Positions 60,365-64,000 of a stretch of DNA of 64,000 nt are shown one piece after another (position 1 is the stretch's first letter; each line of letters opens with the position of its first letter). The DNA is taken from contig JAPOYR010000011.1 in NCBI GenBank assembly GCA_026706485.1, positions 558,001 through 622,000 on the forward strand, written 5' to 3'. The notes below the pieces were generated by a model. The model saw only the letters and a list, made by a program, of their open reading frames with translations. It had not been told where the DNA came from and searched no databases. Source of the stretch: Chloroflexota bacterium (GTDB lineage Bacteria; Chloroflexota; UBA11872). The translations under genes were made by a program, and so were the position numbers.

Positions 60365-61528
60365 TCAATTCGGCTCCGACGTCGTCGCGCTGCGTACCGC
60401 CGACCACGGCCCTTCCCCGACGCTATTCTCCGCGCGCACCCGGAACTGGTAGCGGACACCCGGCGTAAGCCCCGTGATGCTGTCCGTGCGACCCGTCCCA
60501 CTGTGGCCTGCATCCGTCCACCCTGGAAGTGCCAGCAGTTGATAACTCGCGAGCACGGCGTTGACGACGGTCGCGGTGTTCGCGTCTCCATAGAACAGTA
60601 CCGCGCGGCCGTCGCCACCGTGCCCGCCATCGCCCCCGGAGTGATGACGCGCACCGGAAGTCTCTCGCCCTCCCCGACCCCCAATGCCCCCGTTGCAATC
60701 GACCTTCCCCGAAAGAGTGAGGGGCGTAATGGCGATGACCAACCCCCCACTTCCAGCCCCGCCACCCCCGCTCGCCTGATTGGATCCCCTGTTCCCGCCG
60801 CCGCCGTTGGCGCCCTTACGAGACTCATTGAGCGCCAGGGCTGCGAGCGATGCGCGCACGATGCCGTCGCTGCCCGCGCCACGATGCCCCCCACCTGGGC
60901 CGCCGTCTTCGGCGTCGCCCCCATCCCCCCCACTGCTCCCAGCGCGCAAGCTGGAAAAGTCGCCGGCCACGACGGCCGCCACGTAGTCATCGCTATACGT
61001 GCCGCCGCCGCGCCCGCCGCCCCCTTCGCGGCGAGAGTTGTCCGCATCTTCATCGTCGTCGTCCACGTTCCCGCGGCCCCCGCCACGGCCCGCCTGGCCG
61101 AATCCGCCGCCGCCGCCGCCGCCCGCTGCATCTTCGTCCTCGCCGCTGCTTCCGTTACCCGCAGAGGTTCGCGAGATGCTGGTGTTGTTATGGCTGTCGT
61201 CGATGGTGACGGGCCTACCATTCAGCAAGCGCTTCGTAGACGCCCCACCGCCCAACCCATACTGCATGCGCACCCAGTAGGCGGACTGCAAGGGCCTCGC
61301 CAGCCGCAGCCCACGCCGGTCTCCTGGCCAGCGCGCCCGCAGCGCCTGGTCCAAGCGTTCGCGCCCCGCCCCCGCGGCGTTCAGCAGCCAGTCGGAGGCC
61401 TCCGCCAGGTTTCGCCGCTGCTCGCCGTCCAGGTCCGTTGGCCACGCGGGGCGGATCACGCTTGCTGGCGTGATTTCGACAATGACCAGCTCTTCCGTCT
61501 GGTCGCAGAACAAGCCCAGGCTGCTCAC
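60365..61528 (-). CDS. Glycine-rich phage tail protein with partial FN3 domain
   Basis: 387 residues from GTG 61528, overlapping the FN3-protein stop (GTGA). The N-terminal 100 residues (LVIVEITPASVIRPAWPTDL onward) are soluble and tail-like. A long Gly/Asp/Ser-rich region follows (about 130-270; for example GGGGGGGFGQAGRGGGRG), usual in tail tips. The C-terminus is the second half of a fibronectin type III domain (WTDAGHSGTGRTDSITGLTP, then YQFRVRAENSVGEGPWSAV). It probably forms part of the receptor-contacting tip. Confidence 0.78.
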   Translation of the reverse strand: MSSLGLFCDQTEELVIVEITPASVIRPAWPTDLDGEQRRNLAEASDWLLNAAGAGRERLDQALRARWPGDRRGLRLARPLQSAYWVRMQYGLGGGASTKRLLNGRPVTIDDSHNNTSISRTSAGNGSSGEDEDAAGGGGGGGFGQAGRGGGRGNVDDDDEDADNSRREGGGGRGGGTYSDDYVAAVVAGDFSSLRAGSSGGDGGDAEDGGPGGGHRGAGSDGIVRASLAALALNESRKGANGGGGNRGSNQASGGGGAGSGGLVIAITPLTLSGKVDCNGGIGGRGGRETSGARHHSGGDGGHGGDGRAVLFYGDANTATVVNAVLASYQLLALPGWTDAGHSGTGRTDSITGLTPGVRYQFRVRAENSVGEGPWSAVRSATTSEPN

Positions 61529-63852
61529 GATGGGTCCACCCGCCACTCCACGTCGTAGTCCGTGATTGCCGCTCCGCCCGTGTCCGTCGGCTCGGTCCAC
61601 GACAGGTCGATCCGCGTGCTGCTGCGCACCGTCGCCGTGAGCACCGGGGCAGCGGGGAGCTCCGCCTGGGTCGTCGCGCTCGCGGTGGCCCACGGTCCCA
61701 CGCCGGCACTTGTCCGCCCTCGCACCCGGAACTGGTAGGCACTCGCGCGCATGAGGCCGGTGATGCTGTCCGTCCGCACGGTGCCGCTGTGGCTGGCGTC
61801 GGTCCACGACTGCGCCGTCGCCAGCTTGTATTCCACGTCATAGCCCGTGATTGCCGCTCCGCCGCTGTCGGGCTGCGTCCACAGCAGATCAATGCGACTG
61901 CTGCTGACCACCGTCGCCGTGAGCACCGGGGCAGCGGGGAGCTCCGCCTGGGTCGTCGCGCTCGCGGTGGCCCACGGTCCCACGCCGGCACTTGTCCGCC
62001 CTCGCACCCGGAACTGGTAGGCACTCGCGCGCATGAGGCCGGTGATGCTGTCCGTCCGCACGGTGCCGCTGTGGCTGGCGTCGGTCCACGACTGCGCCGT
62101 CGCCAGCTTGTATTCCACGTCATAGCCCGTGATGGCGTTGCCGCCGCCGTCGGGCTCGGTCCACGACAGGTTGACCTGTGTGCTGCTGGCCACCGTCGCC
62201 GTGAGCGTCGGGGTGCCAATGACGCCTGAGATCGTGCTGGCACTCACGATGGCTGACCAGCCGCCATTGCCCACGCTGTTCACCGCTCGCACGCGGAACT
62301 GGTAGGCGGTCACGCGCGTGAGCCCCGTGATGCTGTCCGTCCGCACGGTGCCGCTGTGGCTGGCGTCGGTCCACGACTGCGCCGTCGCCAGCTTGTATTC
62401 CACGTCATAGCCCGTGATTGCCGCTCCGCCGCTGTCGGGCTGCGTCCACAGCAGATCAATGCGACTGCTGCTGACCACCGTCGCCGTGAGCACCGGGGCA
62501 GCGGGGAGCTCCGCCTGGGTCGTCGCGCTCGCGGTGGCCCAAGTCCCATTTCCGGCGGCGTTCATCGCGCGCACGCGGAACTGGTAGGCTCTCGCCCGCG
62601 TCAGGCCGGTAATCGAGGCTGTGCGCCCGGTGCCCGTATGGCTGACGTCGGTCCACGAGTTCGCCGCGGCCAGCTTGTACTGCACGTCGTAGCCCGTGAT
62701 CGTCGCGCCGCCGTTGTTCGGCTGCGTCCACGACAGGTCGATGCGACTGCTGCTGCGCACCGTCGCCGTGAGCACCGGCGCAGCGGGGAGCTCCGCCTGG
62801 GTCGTCGCGCTCGCGGTGGCCCAAGTCCCATTTCCGGCGGCGTTCATCGCGCGCACGCGGAACTGGTAGGCTCTCGCCCGCGTCAGGCCGGTAATCGAGG
62901 CTGTGCGCCCGGTGCCCGTATGGCTGACGTCGGTCCACGAGTTCGCCGCGGCCAGCTTGTACTGCACGTCGTAGCCCGTGATCGTCGCGCCGCCGTTGTT
63001 CGGCTGCGTCCACGACAGGTCGATGCGACTGCTGCTGCGCACCGTCGCCGTGAGCACCGGCGCAGCGGGGAGCTCCGCCTGGGTCGTCGCGCTCGCGGTG
63101 GCCCAAGTCCCATTTCCGGCGGCGTTCACCGCGCGCACGCGGAACTGGTAGGCGCTCGCCCGCGAGAGGCCGGTGATCGAGGCCATGCGGGTGAGGTCCG
63201 TGTGCCCCGCGTCGGTCCAGGTGTTGGCCGTCGCGAGTTTGTATTCGACGTCGTAGCCGTTGATCGCCGGTCCATCGTTGCTCGGCTCCGTCCACTCAAG
63301 ATCCACCTGAGTGCTGCTGCGCACGGTGGCCGTGAGGGATGGCTGTTCCGGCGGCACGTTTCGGAGGGCGAACGTCACGCGGATGCCGGCAGGTATGGCG
63401 CGCTCGATGACGGTCAGCGCGAGCTGGCCCAAGTTCGGACGCGGGTCATTCACGACGTTGTGGATCGTCACGGTGCCGTCCGCGTGGTCCTGGCAGTAGC
63501 CCATCGGAAACACGCGCTGGATCAAGGCGTCGATCATCGGGGTCGTGCCATCACACCATAGCGCGCGGCCGCGCAACCGGAGCAACAGGCGATAGGTCTC
63601 GTCGTCCACGTTCGTCCGGGCAGCGACTGGCCGCTCCAGATCCACCCGCTCGCCGATCCAGTCGAGCCCGATGCCCTCGGCCGTGTTGAGGTTGTGCTGA
63701 CGCTCCAGCCAAATCAGCGGGTCGATGAGCGCGTCTTTGATGACCTTGAGCCGATTGCGGATCAGCGCCCGCAGGCGGGGTGAGTCATCCCACTGGCTCA
63801 CCGTGAGGTCCACGATTGAATCGATGTCGATGCGGGAGGCGATGTCGCTCAA
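61525..63852 (-). CDS. Phage tail protein with tandem FN3 domains
   Basis: 775 residues from TTG 63852 (TTGA overlap with the baseplate gene). The first 160 residues (VSQWDDSPRLRALIRNRLKV; LDWIGERVDLERP; GTTPMIDALIQRVFPMGYCQ) resemble the DUF2612-like tail proteins that follow baseplate J. Six whole FN3 domains of about 94 residues follow, each with ITGYDVEYKLA or a close variant and AYQFRVRA. The protein ends in a seventh that stops after its first half (ITDYDVEWRVDPS). FN3 domains in tails are thought to grip host surface carbohydrate. Confidence 0.88.
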   Translation of the reverse strand: MSDIASRIDIDSIVDLTVSQWDDSPRLRALIRNRLKVIKDALIDPLIWLERQHNLNTAEGIGLDWIGERVDLERPVAARTNVDDETYRLLLRLRGRALWCDGTTPMIDALIQRVFPMGYCQDHADGTVTIHNVVNDPRPNLGQLALTVIERAIPAGIRVTFALRNVPPEQPSLTATVRSSTQVDLEWTEPSNDGPAINGYDVEYKLATANTWTDAGHTDLTRMASITGLSRASAYQFRVRAVNAAGNGTWATASATTQAELPAAPVLTATVRSSSRIDLSWTQPNNGGATITGYDVQYKLAAANSWTDVSHTGTGRTASITGLTRARAYQFRVRAMNAAGNGTWATASATTQAELPAAPVLTATVRSSSRIDLSWTQPNNGGATITGYDVQYKLAAANSWTDVSHTGTGRTASITGLTRARAYQFRVRAMNAAGNGTWATASATTQAELPAAPVLTATVVSSSRIDLLWTQPDSGGAAITGYDVEYKLATAQSWTDASHSGTVRTDSITGLTRVTAYQFRVRAVNSVGNGGWSAIVSASTISGVIGTPTLTATVASSTQVNLSWTEPDGGGNAITGYDVEYKLATAQSWTDASHSGTVRTDSITGLMRASAYQFRVRGRTSAGVGPWATASATTQAELPAAPVLTATVVSSSRIDLLWTQPDSGGAAITGYDVEYKLATAQSWTDASHSGTVRTDSITGLMRASAYQFRVRGRTSAGVGPWATASATTQAELPAAPVLTATVRSSTRIDLSWTEPTDTGGAAITDYDVEWRVDPS
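61600..63350. repeat. Tandem FN3-coding repeats, 282-base period
   Basis: A word such as GGGAGCTCCGCCTGGGTCGT recurs near 61656, 61938, 62506, 62788 and 63070, at 282-base steps where the units are complete. Units 2 and 3 of the FN3 set are identical in protein and nearly so in DNA; others differ by larger blocks. This indicates recent copying, and a likely site of recombination and copy-number change. Confidence 0.85.
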
Positions 63853-64000
63853 GTAACCGTCACATCCGCCGCGGCGATGGTGAGTCGCTCGGTGAGTTGC
63901 ACCGTGCCAATCGGCGCGTCATTCTGCCGGCGCACCGCGGTGACCGACTGCACGGTATGCCCGGGCACGCTCAGGATCGGCGCGAGCAATCGGTTCGTGT
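63849..64000 (-). CDS. Baseplate J-like protein (C-terminus only)
   Basis: The last 50 codons of a frame that enters from the right edge and ends in TGA 63849-63851. LSVPGHTVQSVTAVRRQNDA, then PIGTVQLTERLTIAAADVTV, matches the end of baseplate J/gp47 proteins. Gene order (J, then a DUF2612-like protein) supports it. The start is outside the window. Confidence 0.65.
   Translation of the reverse strand, partial: TNRLLAPILSVPGHTVQSVTAVRRQNDAPIGTVQLTERLTIAAADVTVT

Larger units (their letters stand above)
48779..64000. mobile_element. Prophage, left part (right end beyond window)
   Basis: The block begins with an integrase. It then has an early operon, divergent repressors, lysogen-expressed cargo and leftward tail genes, and it is still in the tail/baseplate module at the window edge. 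No capsid, terminase or portal gene is visible, so at least half of the phage lies outside. The left edge is placed at the integrase stop; the real attachment site is probably between 48420 and 48778. Confidence 0.85.

Noticed and set aside
61529..61807. N-terminal extension of the glycine-rich tail protein
   Set aside because: It is a frame-shifted reading of an FN3 unit of the upstream gene. The GTG at 61528 overlaps that gene's stop and is the natural start.
61600..63350. CRISPR-like regular repeats
   Set aside because: The period is 282 bases, repeats and 'spacers' are both coding, and the units are FN3 domains. No cas genes are present.
62356..63561. Plus-strand frame of about 400 codons through the FN3 repeats
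   Set aside because: It mirrors the repeat period of the tail gene, and its protein is an Arg/Gly/Ala repeat without fold character. The minus-strand FN3 frame is clearly the real one.

Overview
The window is high-GC bacterial chromosome that runs into the left part of a prophage. I think the host is an uncultured member of the Chloroflexota, with low to moderate confidence. The reasons are the mixture of gene families (B12-binding radical SAM protein, M29 aminopeptidase, several TIM-barrel sugar isomerases, GT-C-like membrane proteins), the many starts with a -10-like hexamer only a few bases upstream and no ribosome binding site, and short intergenic palindromic repeats. No rRNA or tRNA gene was seen, so the taxonomy is inference.

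Layout. 1-12.9 kb is an envelope-glycan region, mostly on the minus strand: two large multi-pass GT-C-like membrane proteins, a flippase, a GT4 and two GT2 glycosyltransferases, a small membrane protein with an extracytoplasmic beta-rich domain, a B12-binding radical SAM protein and a YbdK-type carboxylate-amine ligase. 13-18.8 kb holds a LarA-type nickel-pincer racemase translationally coupled to oligoendopeptidase F, then proS, then a serine acetyltransferase preceded by a recognisable T-box leader with features expected for tRNA-Cys. 19-35 kb is a mosaic of small metabolic and membrane genes (LysM/SH3 protein, hydrolases, Nudix, PspC, pseudouridine synthase, TerC, VOC proteins, an HTH-metallo-beta-lactamase fusion, a HigBA-like toxin-antitoxin pair, M20 and M29 peptidases) separated by three families of short repeats. 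36-41 kb carries gyrB, plsX, a TAT-type hydrolase and a corrinoid adenosyltransferase.

41.2-47.4 kb looks like one regulated locus. A CobW/COG0523 GTPase and a WD40 protein read rightward; a peptide/nickel-type ABC importer (two permeases and a solute-binding lipoprotein, no ATPases) reads leftward toward them. Both outer promoters carry the same operator, TTGAGA-N5-TCTCAA. A metal (perhaps zinc or nickel) starvation regulon is the simplest reading.

From about 48.8 kb to the right edge is a prophage. Its left arm is a tyrosine integrase and a tightly packed minus-strand operon in which consecutive genes almost all overlap by 1-14 bases (Xis-like protein, Fic protein, several tiny Cys-rich or membrane proteins, an ASCH-domain gene broken by one in-frame TGA, a phiC31 Gp3-like protein, a PD-(D/E)XK nuclease). 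A Cro-like and an S24 repressor gene face away from each other over a short operator region. Downstream of the S24 repressor, rightward, lie an HsdR-N-terminal-like protein, a voltage-gated K+ channel and a lipoprotein, which look like lysogen-expressed cargo. The right end, reading leftward, has baseplate J, a tail protein with six tandem fibronectin type III domains plus a half domain, a glycine-rich tail protein ending in the other half of such a domain, and a membrane protein related to one in the host glycan region.
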